Origin: Spirochaetia bacterium
GTDB lineage: Bacteria; Spirochaetota; Spirochaetia; CADAEX01
Assembly (NCBI GenBank): GCA_024402405.1
Contig: JAKSTW010000016.1
Span: forward strand, 1-35,572
Direction: 5' to 3'
Length of the DNA: 35,572 bases
In this document: piece by piece, positions 23,398-31,087 of the stretch
How the letters are laid out: each line of letters starts with the position of its first letter
How positions within the stretch are numbered: position 1 is the stretch's first letter
Notes under the pieces: generated by a model
What the model saw: the letters and a program-made list of their open reading frames with translations, nothing else
Database searches by the model: none
Told to the model about the DNA's origin: nothing
Program-made: the position numbers and the translations under genes

Positions 23398-26106
23398 TCA
23401 GATCAGCTCTGACTTCTCTATGGAAATTACCTTGAAGTTGTAAGCTGTGCCATTGATGCTGAAGTGGATCTCCTCATTCTTCTCAGCTCCCAGCAGCTCT
23501 GCGCTGAATGGTGCGATATATGAGATGATGTTGTCTTCCGGTGATGATTCCCATGGTCCCAGGATAGTATATGTCTCTTCTTTCTTTGAGTTCAGGTTCA
23601 GCAGTGTGACCTTTGTACCGAATGAGATCTTGTCCAGTTTCAGATTTTCCGGGTTGAATACCTGAGCATTGTTGATCTCTTCCTGGAGCTTTGCCACAGT
23701 GATGTTCAGCATTTCCTGCTTCTCTTTGCCTGACTTGTACTCGTAGTTCTCGCTCAAGTCTCCCAGCTGTATAGCAGCACCGATCTCTGCGGAGTTCTTC
23801 GGGATCTCCACATCCAGAATATATTTGAGCTCTTTCTGTTTCTTTGCCATTCCTGCTGCTGTGACCAGTGTGAGGGAATTATCCTTGGATACGACTTCAA
23901 TGGCTTTATCTCCGGCGAATTTGATGTCAGGATATTTCTTTCTCAGCTTCTTCTGGATATCCAGCTTCATGTTAGGATCCAGTGAGTCAACTCCGGCCAG
24001 AAGTGTGTACATATTCTGTGCTTCTTTTTCTCCGGCTCTCAGCATGAAGTTCTCCAGCCTGTTCTCCTTGAAAAGATACAGCTGGATCTGTCTGTTTATC
24101 TTTCTGCTGGTGTTGAGGTTTCTCTTGCCGTTTATATCTCTGAATGTGATGTCCAGCAGGTGCAGCATCTGTGTGAGGATCTTCTTCTCTGCAGGTTTCA
24201 TCTCCTTGTAGCAGGCATAATTATCGCCGTTCTTTATCAGCCATACATAGGCTTCCTTGAAATTCTTGTCCTTGTATTCATCAAGTATGGTCTTGAACAC
24301 AGCCTTCATTTTGTCTGTGAATCCGTTCTTTACCAGTGTGTCAGGAATATAGCTGGAGAGGTAAGAAGGGAAGAGTGAGCAGAATATGTCGGCCCATTCC
24401 GGAATGTCGCTGTCCTCTTTGACTGCATCCAGGAATTCTCTCTTTATCTCTGTATCCAGAATTTTTCCGAAGGTGGATTCCAGATCAGTTATCATTCTGA
24501 AAAGTTCTGTGAATGTTATGCTGATGCTCTTGTCATCCAGGTGTGAATGCTGGGCTGCCAGTTTCTTGAGGAAAATGTAGCTGCTGATGACTTTTTCATC
24601 TGTGCATGACACAGGTTTGAGGAATGATCTGAAATAACCCAGCATCTCAGGCAGGTATTCTGAATCGACTGCGGTCTCCTCTGTAAGAAATTCCTCCACT
24701 GTCTTCAGCTTGTGGAAGAACAGAGACTCGCTCTTGAATCTGTCCAGGGCTTTTTCCTCATAAGATATAGGATTCTGACGAACTTCATAGAATCCCTCTT
24801 TTTCTGCGATAGGTCCGAACTGAGGATCTGTCTTCAGAACTTTCTTGGCTTCTGTGCTCCATGCTGTCCACTCGCCAGGAGTCAGGATGCTTGGCACCAG
24901 CTCCAGTTTCACCAGCTTCAGGTCAGCCTCATTGTTCAGGCTCTGTATGATGGTTTTCAGTGTCCATGAGATGTCTTCTTTTATTTTCTTTCTCAGCTCT
25001 GATTTCTTGTGGGTGCACTTGATGACTCTGATATGTTCCTTATCAAGTATTGTAAGGGCATTCACAGCCATTTTTATGGACATGGAGTGGTTTTTCTTTG
25101 TTATGAAGTCAATGATGATGTTCTCACCCTTGAGCTCTGCGATCTTTCCTATGCCCCAAGTCTTGTGGAAAACGAAATTGCCTGCATCGAAAGAGATATG
25201 TTTCTCAAAATCATTGATGGCATCCGGAAGGTTCTTCCATGTCTGAGAGAGGTTGGATACTGCTATGAATTCCTCAAGCTGGCTGTGGCTGCTGTATTTC
25301 TGTCTGTAACAGAAGATGATCTCTGTCCTTGCGTCTGCATTCTTAGGATCCAGCTCGACGATCTGCTTCAGAATTCCGATGGCCTGATCCCATTTGCCTT
25401 CTTTCTTGCAGCTCTGGTACAGAGCTTCCATCAGCTGGACTTCCTTATCAGGAGTCATGGTCTTGTTGAATTTTTTCAGGAAATGGCAGAAGAACTCAAA
25501 GTCCTCAGGTGTGTATTCCAGAAGTTTGGCCCATATATCCTTCACATTGGCAAAAAGCTTTTTGTTTGCATATCTGTGGATGGCTTTCTTATAATAATTT
25601 ATAGCCTTTTCTTTGTTTCCCTCAGATTCATACTTCTCTGCCAGGCTCTTTACGATGTCAGTCTCATCGAAATCGACTCTTATAAGTCTTTCCCAGACAG
25701 CCACTTTCTTGTCTTCCTCGTTCTCATTGTGATAGCAGTTTGCCAGAGCCTTAAGAACCAGCTTGTTCTCTCCGAACTGAAGCATTCTGTCGCAGAGGAA
25801 CTCGACCACATTCCATTTTTCGATATCCTGGAACATGGAGATGAGCTGGAGCATGTTTGAATCGTCCAGCATGTGTTTGGAAAGTGTGATTATTCCTGAT
25901 ATATAAAGAGCTATTATACTGTTTCTGCTCTTGTCCAGATGCTCGTCTGTTATTCTGAGAATCTCATCTTTGGTCTCATCATCGATGTTATCTATGTAAG
26001 AATCAAATTCTCTGAAATTGGCTACCGAGTAGTTGTTCATGACTGCTCTTGTCCATTTTTCCTCGTTCAGAATGTTGCTGATCTTTTCCACTTTTTCTGA
26101 ATCCAT
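23398..26106 (-). CDS. greA: GreA-type transcript cleavage factor with ~750-residue N-terminal extension
   Basis: The C-terminal 150 residues (about 755-902) are a complete GreA/GreB. The coiled-coil tip GDLSENYEYKSGKEKQ carries acidic residues D783 and E786, needed to stimulate RNA polymerase transcript cleavage, and the FKBP-like domain follows. The N-terminal 750 residues contain TPR-like helices (AEKYESEGNKEKAINYYKKA near 160). A short beta segment near 310-350 (FVFHKTWGIGKIAEL) is followed by long helical regions. Ordinary GreA has about 158 residues; the long form is known from spirochaetes (for example the ~900-residue GreA of B. burgdorferi, from memory). GGAGAGG precedes ATG 26106. 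It lies 24 bases after the TPR gene, so the two are co-transcribed. Confidence 0.93.
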   Translation of the reverse strand: MDSEKVEKISNILNEEKWTRAVMNNYSVANFREFDSYIDNIDDETKDEILRITDEHLDKSRNSIIALYISGIITLSKHMLDDSNMLQLISMFQDIEKWNVVEFLCDRMLQFGENKLVLKALANCYHNENEEDKKVAVWERLIRVDFDETDIVKSLAEKYESEGNKEKAINYYKKAIHRYANKKLFANVKDIWAKLLEYTPEDFEFFCHFLKKFNKTMTPDKEVQLMEALYQSCKKEGKWDQAIGILKQIVELDPKNADARTEIIFCYRQKYSSHSQLEEFIAVSNLSQTWKNLPDAINDFEKHISFDAGNFVFHKTWGIGKIAELKGENIIIDFITKKNHSMSIKMAVNALTILDKEHIRVIKCTHKKSELRKKIKEDISWTLKTIIQSLNNEADLKLVKLELVPSILTPGEWTAWSTEAKKVLKTDPQFGPIAEKEGFYEVRQNPISYEEKALDRFKSESLFFHKLKTVEEFLTEETAVDSEYLPEMLGYFRSFLKPVSCTDEKVISSYIFLKKLAAQHSHLDDKSISITFTELFRMITDLESTFGKILDTEIKREFLDAVKEDSDIPEWADIFCSLFPSYLSSYIPDTLVKNGFTDKMKAVFKTILDEYKDKNFKEAYVWLIKNGDNYACYKEMKPAEKKILTQMLHLLDITFRDINGKRNLNTSRKINRQIQLYLFKENRLENFMLRAGEKEAQNMYTLLAGVDSLDPNMKLDIQKKLRKKYPDIKFAGDKAIEVVSKDNSLTLVTAAGMAKKQKELKYILDVEIPKNSAEIGAAIQLGDLSENYEYKSGKEKQEMLNITVAKLQEEINNAQVFNPENLKLDKISFGTKVTLLNLNSKKEETYTILGPWESSPEDNIISYIAPFSAELLGAEKNEEIHFSINGTAYNFKVISIEKSELI

Positions 26107-26130
26107 TTTACCTCTCCATTTCTCTATATG

Positions 26131-27057
26131 TTAATTCGTATAAAGTTCATAAACAGCAGGGTTCAAATCCCTTATTTTCTTCAGCGTATTTTCTATCACA
26201 CCGCTGTTGTTCCTGAGCATCTGATAAAAATCTATGTACCACATATACTTGTTTATCAGCCTTGGGATGATCATCTCCTTGGTCTTGTCGTCAGAAGTGA
26301 GTGAGTCCTCCAGTGTCACGATGCTCTGCTTCAGCTGGGCAAACTCCAGCCCTTTCAGTTCCCGCCTGATGTTGAAGATCCCGTCCAGGGCTCCGTAGAC
26401 AGGTATCCATTCTTTCATCACTTTCTCCGGATATCCCATCTGTGAGACCCTTGCCACAAGATTCTGCAGCATTTTTGACTCCAGAGTCTCCAGCTCTATT
26501 TTCTGGGGATCCAGATAGAAGGCCTCTCTGAAAAAAAGCTTTGCCTCCATGGAATGGTTCTCCAGGTCATAGCAGTCTGCCAGCTCTGCCAGTATGGCCG
26601 CATCATTGTTCTTCTTGGCATTGGCCGCCTCCAGGTTTTTTATGGCATCATCATAATTTCCCATGTTCTTGTAACAGGTACCTGTATAATACAGCACCGA
26701 TGCATCCATTATCCTGGATTCACCTGCAAAACGGTTGAAGTAATAAAGCGCCTGCTGAAAAATCTGCATTTTTATGCTGAAAAAAACCTGCTCGTCCTTC
26801 TCACTGTCTTTTATAAAACCAAGAAATGTCTTCCACTGCTTCAGAAGATATATTCCGCGTTTCCGATTGTCCTCGATCTCAGCAAACCTTGAATTGCGTG
26901 CCAGCCAGAAGTTGACATACATCATGTCAGCCCTTATTCTGGTGTTGTAAAGGTCGTCATGGAGTATCCTGTTGAAGATATCCCGGGCCTCTCCAAAGTT
27001 TCCTCTGCTGATTGAATTGACTGCATCTTTGCGCAGCTTGTCTTCCAAAGTTCCCAT
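26131..27057 (-). CDS. TPR-repeat protein of unknown function, upstream of greA
   Basis: 308 residues, helical throughout, with no signal peptide or membrane segment. Two adjoining TPR-like units are visible at about 125-195 (YTGTCYKNMGNYDDAIKNLE, then LAELADCYDLENHSMEAKLF). The N-terminus (NSISRGNFGEARDIFNRIL) looks like another. TPRs usually mediate protein-protein contacts. The close coupling to the giant GreA, itself TPR-bearing, suggests a shared complex (inference). Transcription comes from a near-consensus promoter, with a leader of about ten bases and no clear Shine-Dalgarno sequence. Confidence 0.82.
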   Translation of the reverse strand: MGTLEDKLRKDAVNSISRGNFGEARDIFNRILHDDLYNTRIRADMMYVNFWLARNSRFAEIEDNRKRGIYLLKQWKTFLGFIKDSEKDEQVFFSIKMQIFQQALYYFNRFAGESRIMDASVLYYTGTCYKNMGNYDDAIKNLEAANAKKNNDAAILAELADCYDLENHSMEAKLFFREAFYLDPQKIELETLESKMLQNLVARVSQMGYPEKVMKEWIPVYGALDGIFNIRRELKGLEFAQLKQSIVTLEDSLTSDDKTKEMIIPRLINKYMWYIDFYQMLRNNSGVIENTLKKIRDLNPAVYELYTN

Positions 27058-27073
27058 TTCTCTACAAATTTAT

Positions 27074-27102
27074 ATTATACTATAAAATATGAATGAGGTC
27101 AA
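27074..27102 (-). promoter_or_regulatory. Strong promoter of the TPR-greA operon
   Basis: The minus strand reads TTGACC (27102-27097), exactly 17 bases, then TATAAT (27079-27074). This is the best sigma-70-like match in the window (five of six and six of six). The predicted start is near 27067, ten bases before ATG 27057. Confidence 0.8.
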
Positions 27103-27116
27103 ATAGGAATGAGGAA

Positions 27117-27797
27117 TTACAGTGATATTTTTACCGGTTTTCCTATTTCCATGGTCCCGGGGGTCACATGACAGTCGAAAGCCAGTACGGATACTCCAGC
27201 TTCTGAGGCCTGTCTGAGTGCTTTCCCGAACTCAGGATGTGTGATGTCATTGGGAGAAAATGAAAGCACCTGACTCATCTGTATGACAAACATTATTATG
27301 GCTTCATATCCCTCTTTTTTAGCCTGCATCAGTTCATGTATGTGGCGTACTCCTCTTTCTGAGGGGGCATCACGCAAAAATCCTTTTCCATCCTGTTCCA
27401 GCGTGCCTCCCTTGACTTCCATGAAGATCCTGTGGCCAGGCCGTTCCATGTAGAAATCAAACCGGGAGCTGCCATAGCATGTCTCTGGTCTGATCAGCGT
27501 CAGGTCAGGGTAGAGGTTTCCCTGTTCCAGCCATTCCTTCACTGCCTTGTTTGGTGCCTGTGAGTCCATGTTTATCAGTCTTCCGTTTTTGTACACCTGT
27601 ATCAGGTCAAAGTCGGTTTTTCTCCCTTTCCCGCGGAGATCCTCCAGTATCACATCTGCTCCCGGAACCAGCAGTTCTCTGCACCGGCCGGTATTCTTCA
27701 CATGACACAGCACTTCCTGCCCGCCGATATTTATGATGGCTATGAAGCGGTTGGGCCGTGACAGGAAAGTTCCGTGCAGTATGTTACCGTAATGCAT
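27117..27797 (-). CDS. sfsA: SfsA family protein (sugar fermentation stimulation protein homologue)
   Basis: 226 residues with the SfsA pattern: an N-terminal OB-like part (GTFLSRPNRFIAIINIGGQEVLCHVKNTGR) and a nuclease-like core. The core includes SRFDFYME, IFMEVKGGTLEQDGKG and RDAPSERGVRHIHEL; acidic residues and EVK resemble a PD-(D/E)xK arrangement. E. coli SfsA was reported as a DNA-binding regulator, but the biochemical role of the family is unclear. GGGAGAAGG lies just upstream of ATG 27797. The gene start overlaps the Pr6Pr gene by 14 bases, so the two are coupled. Confidence 0.92.
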   Translation of the reverse strand: MHYGNILHGTFLSRPNRFIAIINIGGQEVLCHVKNTGRCRELLVPGADVILEDLRGKGRKTDFDLIQVYKNGRLINMDSQAPNKAVKEWLEQGNLYPDLTLIRPETCYGSSRFDFYMERPGHRIFMEVKGGTLEQDGKGFLRDAPSERGVRHIHELMQAKKEGYEAIIMFVIQMSQVLSFSPNDITHPEFGKALRQASEAGVSVLAFDCHVTPGTMEIGKPVKISL

Positions 27798-28413
27798 GCC
27801 TTCTCCCTGAGATTATTCTGTCTGCCGCCACATATATGCAGGAAAGTATGAAGAAAGCTGCTGCTATTATCAGTATCCATAATGCCACTGCCGGTGATCC
27901 TACCTGTTCTGCATCCAGAAAAAAATATGGCATGGGTCTGATCTCTCCGCTGACGATGAAAGTTCCTCCGCAGAATGAATAGATATGCACATAAATGATG
28001 TACATGGCAGGATACAGAAGCCATATCAGCGGATGCCTGCGGCTGAACTGACCTTTTGGACATAAGAAAAAATAATTGCATATTGCTGCTGCCGGAACCA
28101 GGTAATGGTTGAAGAAGTCTGACAGCACTTTCATGTTGCCCAGGTTGGACAGTGCCATGTCAGGGGAACGGAGCAGAAAGTGGTAGACAAGGAATGTCAG
28201 CGTTATGGCTGTGATGGCGCATCCTCGGAGGATTATTTCCGGTCTGGTGTCCGGTGCCAGTACGATCAGCAGGAAGCTCAGGAGGCACAGCACATTGCTC
28301 TGCAGCGTAAAATATGAGAACAGCTCGCCGAAGTGAGGATAGACATATAGATTTATGGCCAGTCCTGCCATGGTCATGATGAGACATGACAGTGCAAAGA
28401 TTTTCCGTACCAT
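27784..28413 (-). CDS. Pr6Pr family membrane protein
   Basis: 209 residues with six hydrophobic segments. The conserved FTLQSN motif lies after the first segment (about 34-39), followed by LVYHFLLRS and a histidine (FNHYLVPAAA). A YIIYVHIYS segment lies in the second half. These are marks of the poorly characterised Pr6Pr (FAR-17a/AIG1-related) membrane family; no function is established for bacterial members. ATG 28413 has no Shine-Dalgarno sequence, but TAGACT lies exactly six bases upstream. It is first in a two-gene unit with sfsA. Confidence 0.82.
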   Translation of the reverse strand: MVRKIFALSCLIMTMAGLAINLYVYPHFGELFSYFTLQSNVLCLLSFLLIVLAPDTRPEIILRGCAITAITLTFLVYHFLLRSPDMALSNLGNMKVLSDFFNHYLVPAAAICNYFFLCPKGQFSRRHPLIWLLYPAMYIIYVHIYSFCGGTFIVSGEIRPMPYFFLDAEQVGSPAVALWILIIAAAFFILSCIYVAADRIISGRRHALR

Positions 28414-28419
28414 GGTGAA

Positions 28420-28449
28420 AGTCTAACATGATTCATGATGTGACTGCAA
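28420..28449 (-). promoter_or_regulatory. Candidate leaderless promoter for the Pr6Pr-sfsA unit
   Basis: The minus strand reads TTGCAG (28449-28444), 18 bases, TAGACT (28425-28420), six bases TTCACC, then ATG 28413. Hexamer matches are modest (three and four of six). The case rests on position and on the lack of a ribosome-binding site. Confidence 0.35.
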
Positions 28450-28482
28450 TGGGACTTTTATGCGGTTGCTTAAAGATAGTTT

Positions 28483-28513
28483 TTGATATATAACTTTAGA
28501 TGACTTTTATATT
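28483..28513 (+). promoter_or_regulatory. Possible promoter of the PAP2-like gene
   Basis: TTGATA (28483-28488) and TATATT (28508-28513) are separated by 19 bases, longer than ideal. They lie in the 123-base divergent gap. AGGA (28525-28528) precedes ATG 28537. Confidence 0.35.
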
Positions 28514-28536
28514 GGGCTTTTAACAGGATTTTAAAA

Positions 28537-29016
28537 ATGCAGTCAGGATTAAGTATTTATGATTTCGGTTTTCTCCATAACCCTGTGTTCTGGTCTGGTG
28601 TCTCCAGCTGGTTCATAGCCCAGTTTCTGAAAGTTGTCATTGCGCTTTTCCAGAGAAAAAAATACAGCCCTCTGTATTATCTGAATCTTTTCCTGTGGAG
28701 TACCGGCGGTATGCCTTCCAGCCATTCAGCGCTGGTCACATCGATTGCTGCCGCCATAGGTTATACTGAAGGTATGGATTCTTCTCTTTTCATAGCCATG
28801 GCATGTTATGCCGGTCTTACTGTCCGTGATGCTGTGGGTGTCCGCCGTTCGGCAGGCATTCAGGCCCGGGTCCTGAATACACTGGGCTCGGAACTTAAGG
28901 AAAAATATGGGATTCCCTACAAGCCTGTAAAAGAAGTGAACGGACATACAGTCACTGAATCTCTCATGGGAATGGCACTGGGATTTTTCATCGCCACTGC
29001 CTACTGTAACCTTTGA
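28537..29016 (+). CDS. Divergent PAP2 family (DUF212) membrane protein
   Basis: 159 residues with the three motif blocks of the divergent PAP2 / acid phosphatase-vanadium haloperoxidase-related family. These are GGMPSSHSALVTS (about 57-69), RDAVGVRRSAGIQARVLN, and a C-terminal NGHTVTESLMGMALG. Three or four hydrophobic segments suggest an inner-membrane location. The histidines and arginines of the motifs resemble a phosphatase site, and a lipid-phosphate substrate is plausible, but no activity is established for the family. The stop overlaps the next start by four bases. Confidence 0.88.
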   Translation: MQSGLSIYDFGFLHNPVFWSGVSSWFIAQFLKVVIALFQRKKYSPLYYLNLFLWSTGGMPSSHSALVTSIAAAIGYTEGMDSSLFIAMACYAGLTVRDAVGVRRSAGIQARVLNTLGSELKEKYGIPYKPVKEVNGHTVTESLMGMALGFFIATAYCNL

Positions 29017-29702
29017 GAAAATATTTTTCCGTGCTGGTCTCTGCCGCTGTCCTTTTTGTGTCAGTGTGCGGAACTGCTGTGTCCGCAGAGCCTAATGGCA
29101 GTGTCTGGAAGGGTGGGTATTGGGCTGTCTGTCTGCCTGCTGACAGACTGTCTGCCGCAGAGTCGGTCGTCAGGTCTCTTGGGTTTGACGAGGTCTTCAC
29201 GATTTATGATATCTCGGTCCAGTATACTGACTGGCACAGTCTGGTGGAGATCCCGCTGGTGGATATGCCTCAGGCCCTTCTTGCTGATGATCCACGGTAT
29301 GATGCGTATCTGAAGCAGCTTCCCATGTATTTTAGATGTAGGCATGGCGGTGTTGATTATGAGAAGATTTATTTCAAGACAGATATTCCATTAAAGAAAT
29401 TAAAAAAAATATTGGACAGAGGTCTCAGCGGCATCACATGGCATTTTACTGCTGAAAGGGATTATCCTGATTTTCAGCGGATGCCTGATGCGGCAATGCT
29501 GGAAAATCATTACAGGTATCAACTTGGACTTCCTTATGGAAATAAGGAATATGTCTCTTTTTATCATCTGGATAAAAATAAGGTTACAGAAGAAAATATC
29601 CCCCTGACCCAGTTTACCTTTTCTCTTTTTAAAGATATTATGGTTAAAATTGGAAAAAGTGGGGTGACAGGACTTATTTTGTCACAGACTGATTCAAATT
29701 AA
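29013..29702 (+). CDS. Exported protein of unknown function
   Basis: 229 residues. An N-terminal signal peptide (about 1-25, ending VSAEP) fits only the TTG 29013 start, which sits in a TTGA overlap with the preceding stop. The mature protein is soluble-looking, with aromatic and basic residues (YWAVCLPADRL, KIYFKTDIPLKKLKKILDRG). I do not recognise the family. Base composition shifts inside the gene: 36 G+C in the 60 bases 29101-29160 against about 20 in 29581-29640. No terminator separates it from rnfC, 57 bases downstream. Confidence 0.75.
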   Translation: MRKYFSVLVSAAVLFVSVCGTAVSAEPNGSVWKGGYWAVCLPADRLSAAESVVRSLGFDEVFTIYDISVQYTDWHSLVEIPLVDMPQALLADDPRYDAYLKQLPMYFRCRHGGVDYEKIYFKTDIPLKKLKKILDRGLSGITWHFTAERDYPDFQRMPDAAMLENHYRYQLGLPYGNKEYVSFYHLDKNKVTEENIPLTQFTFSLFKDIMVKIGKSGVTGLILSQTDSN

Positions 29703-29759
29703 TTTTTATTTTTCAAAAAAATAAAATACTTCTAAAAACAGGAGAAAACGGTAATCGGC

Positions 29760-31085
29760 ATGAAATCGTTAGAAACTTTTTCAAAAGGCGGTGTCCATCC
29801 GGGGGATAATAAGGCTCTGAGCAATAAGATTGCGATCCGCAGTCTTGGTGTCAAAAGCACATTGATCATTCCTATGTCCCAGCATATCGGCGCTCCCGCA
29901 GAATGTCTGGTCAATGTGGGTGACGAAGTTAAAGAAGGTATGCTTATTGGAAAGTCTGCTGGCTTTGTTTCTGCTAACATTTATTGTTCAGCAGCCGGAG
30001 TTGTCAAGGAGATCAAAGACATTTACCTGGCAAGCGGTATGAAAGTCAAAGCAGTTGTTATTGAGACTTCAGGTGAGCAGGAAGCTGTAAAGTATGAAGA
30101 GTCAGACTGGCAGCAGCTCTCTCCTAAAGAAATTATCGACAAGGTCGCTGCGGCAGGTATTGTCGGTATGGGCGGTGCAACATTCCCAGTACATGTTAAA
30201 TACATGGTTCCACCTGATGCAAAGGTGGATGCTCTGGTGATCAACGGTGTTGAGTGTGAGCCTTACCTGACAGCTGACCACAGACTCATGCTTGAGAAAG
30301 GCGAGCAGCTTATCACAGGTATGAGAATCATTGCCAAGGCTATCGGAGCTCCTCGTATCTGTATTGGTATTGAGGAAAACAAGCCTGATGCGATCAAGAA
30401 TCTGGAAGAGCTCATTGCAAAGAATGGCGGCGGAATTGAAGTTCATCCTCTGATGATGAAATATCCTCAGGGTGATGAGAAGCAGCTTCTCAAGGCCATC
30501 CTTAACAAGGAGATTCCTTCAGGAAAACTTCCTATCGCCATCGGCGGTGTAGTTTCCAATGTCGGAACAGTGAATGCAGTTTATGAGGCAGTTGTTCTTA
30601 ACAAACCTCTCTATGAGAGAGTTGTCACTGTTACAGGACGCGGTGTCAAGAATCCTGGTAACTTCATTATCAAGGTCGGTACAAGGGTTGGTGATGTCAT
30701 CGAAGAGTGCGGCGGATTCACAGATGATGCTGTAAAACTTATCATGGGCGGTCCTATGATGGGATTCACATTCTGTGATCTTGATACACCTGTGATCAAG
30801 GGAACATCTGGAATTCTTGTTCTTTCTGCTGCTGAGGCAAAGAAGAGCACAAGAACTGCATGTCTCTCCTGCGGAAGATGTCTTAAGGCTTGCCCTACCG
30901 GACTTCAGCCTACAAAGATGTTCAAGAAGATCAGCATGGAAAAATATGCCGATGCTCTTAAGCTTAATTTATTGGATTGTAAGGAATGCGGATGCTGTGC
31001 TTTTGTCTGCCCTGCTAACATACCACTTGTACAGGGTTTCAGACTCGGTAAGAGAATGGCTCCAAAGCCACCAAAGAAGGGTTGA
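29760..31085 (+). CDS. rnfC: Rnf complex subunit RnfC
   Basis: This is the peripheral Fe-S/flavoprotein subunit of the ferredoxin:NAD+ oxidoreductase, predicted to bind NADH and FMN (GMGGATFPVHVKYM and NGVECEPYLTADHRLM regions). 441 residues. An N-terminal sandwich domain (GGVHPGDNKALS) leads to the nucleotide-binding core, an SLBB-like region and two C-terminal 4Fe-4S motifs. The motifs are CLSCGRCLKACP (about 369-380) and CKECGCCAFVCP (about 408-419). GGAG at 29741-29744 precedes ATG 29760 at a rather long distance. No convincing promoter is seen in the 57-base gap. It is first of rnfCDGEAB. Confidence 0.96.
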   Translation: MKSLETFSKGGVHPGDNKALSNKIAIRSLGVKSTLIIPMSQHIGAPAECLVNVGDEVKEGMLIGKSAGFVSANIYCSAAGVVKEIKDIYLASGMKVKAVVIETSGEQEAVKYEESDWQQLSPKEIIDKVAAAGIVGMGGATFPVHVKYMVPPDAKVDALVINGVECEPYLTADHRLMLEKGEQLITGMRIIAKAIGAPRICIGIEENKPDAIKNLEELIAKNGGGIEVHPLMMKYPQGDEKQLLKAILNKEIPSGKLPIAIGGVVSNVGTVNAVYEAVVLNKPLYERVVTVTGRGVKNPGNFIIKVGTRVGDVIEECGGFTDDAVKLIMGGPMMGFTFCDLDTPVIKGTSGILVLSAAEAKKSTRTACLSCGRCLKACPTGLQPTKMFKKISMEKYADALKLNLLDCKECGCCAFVCPANIPLVQGFRLGKRMAPKPPKKG

Positions 31086-31087
31086 AA

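Noticed and set aside
25009-25860. 283-residue open frame on the plus strand inside greA
   Set aside because: It is antisense to the helical part of GreA, with no ribosome-binding site or family pattern; it is a shadow frame.
29662-29684. GTGACA/TGTCAC inverted repeat near the end of the exported protein gene, as a terminator before rnfC
   Set aside because: The stem is only six pairs and lies within coding sequence. The following AT-rich stretch is not a clean T-run next to the stem.
31082-31087. TTG start for rnfD in a TTGA overlap
   Set aside because: It is possible, but ATG 31088 is six bases further at better spacing from GAAGGG, so it was kept only as an alternative.
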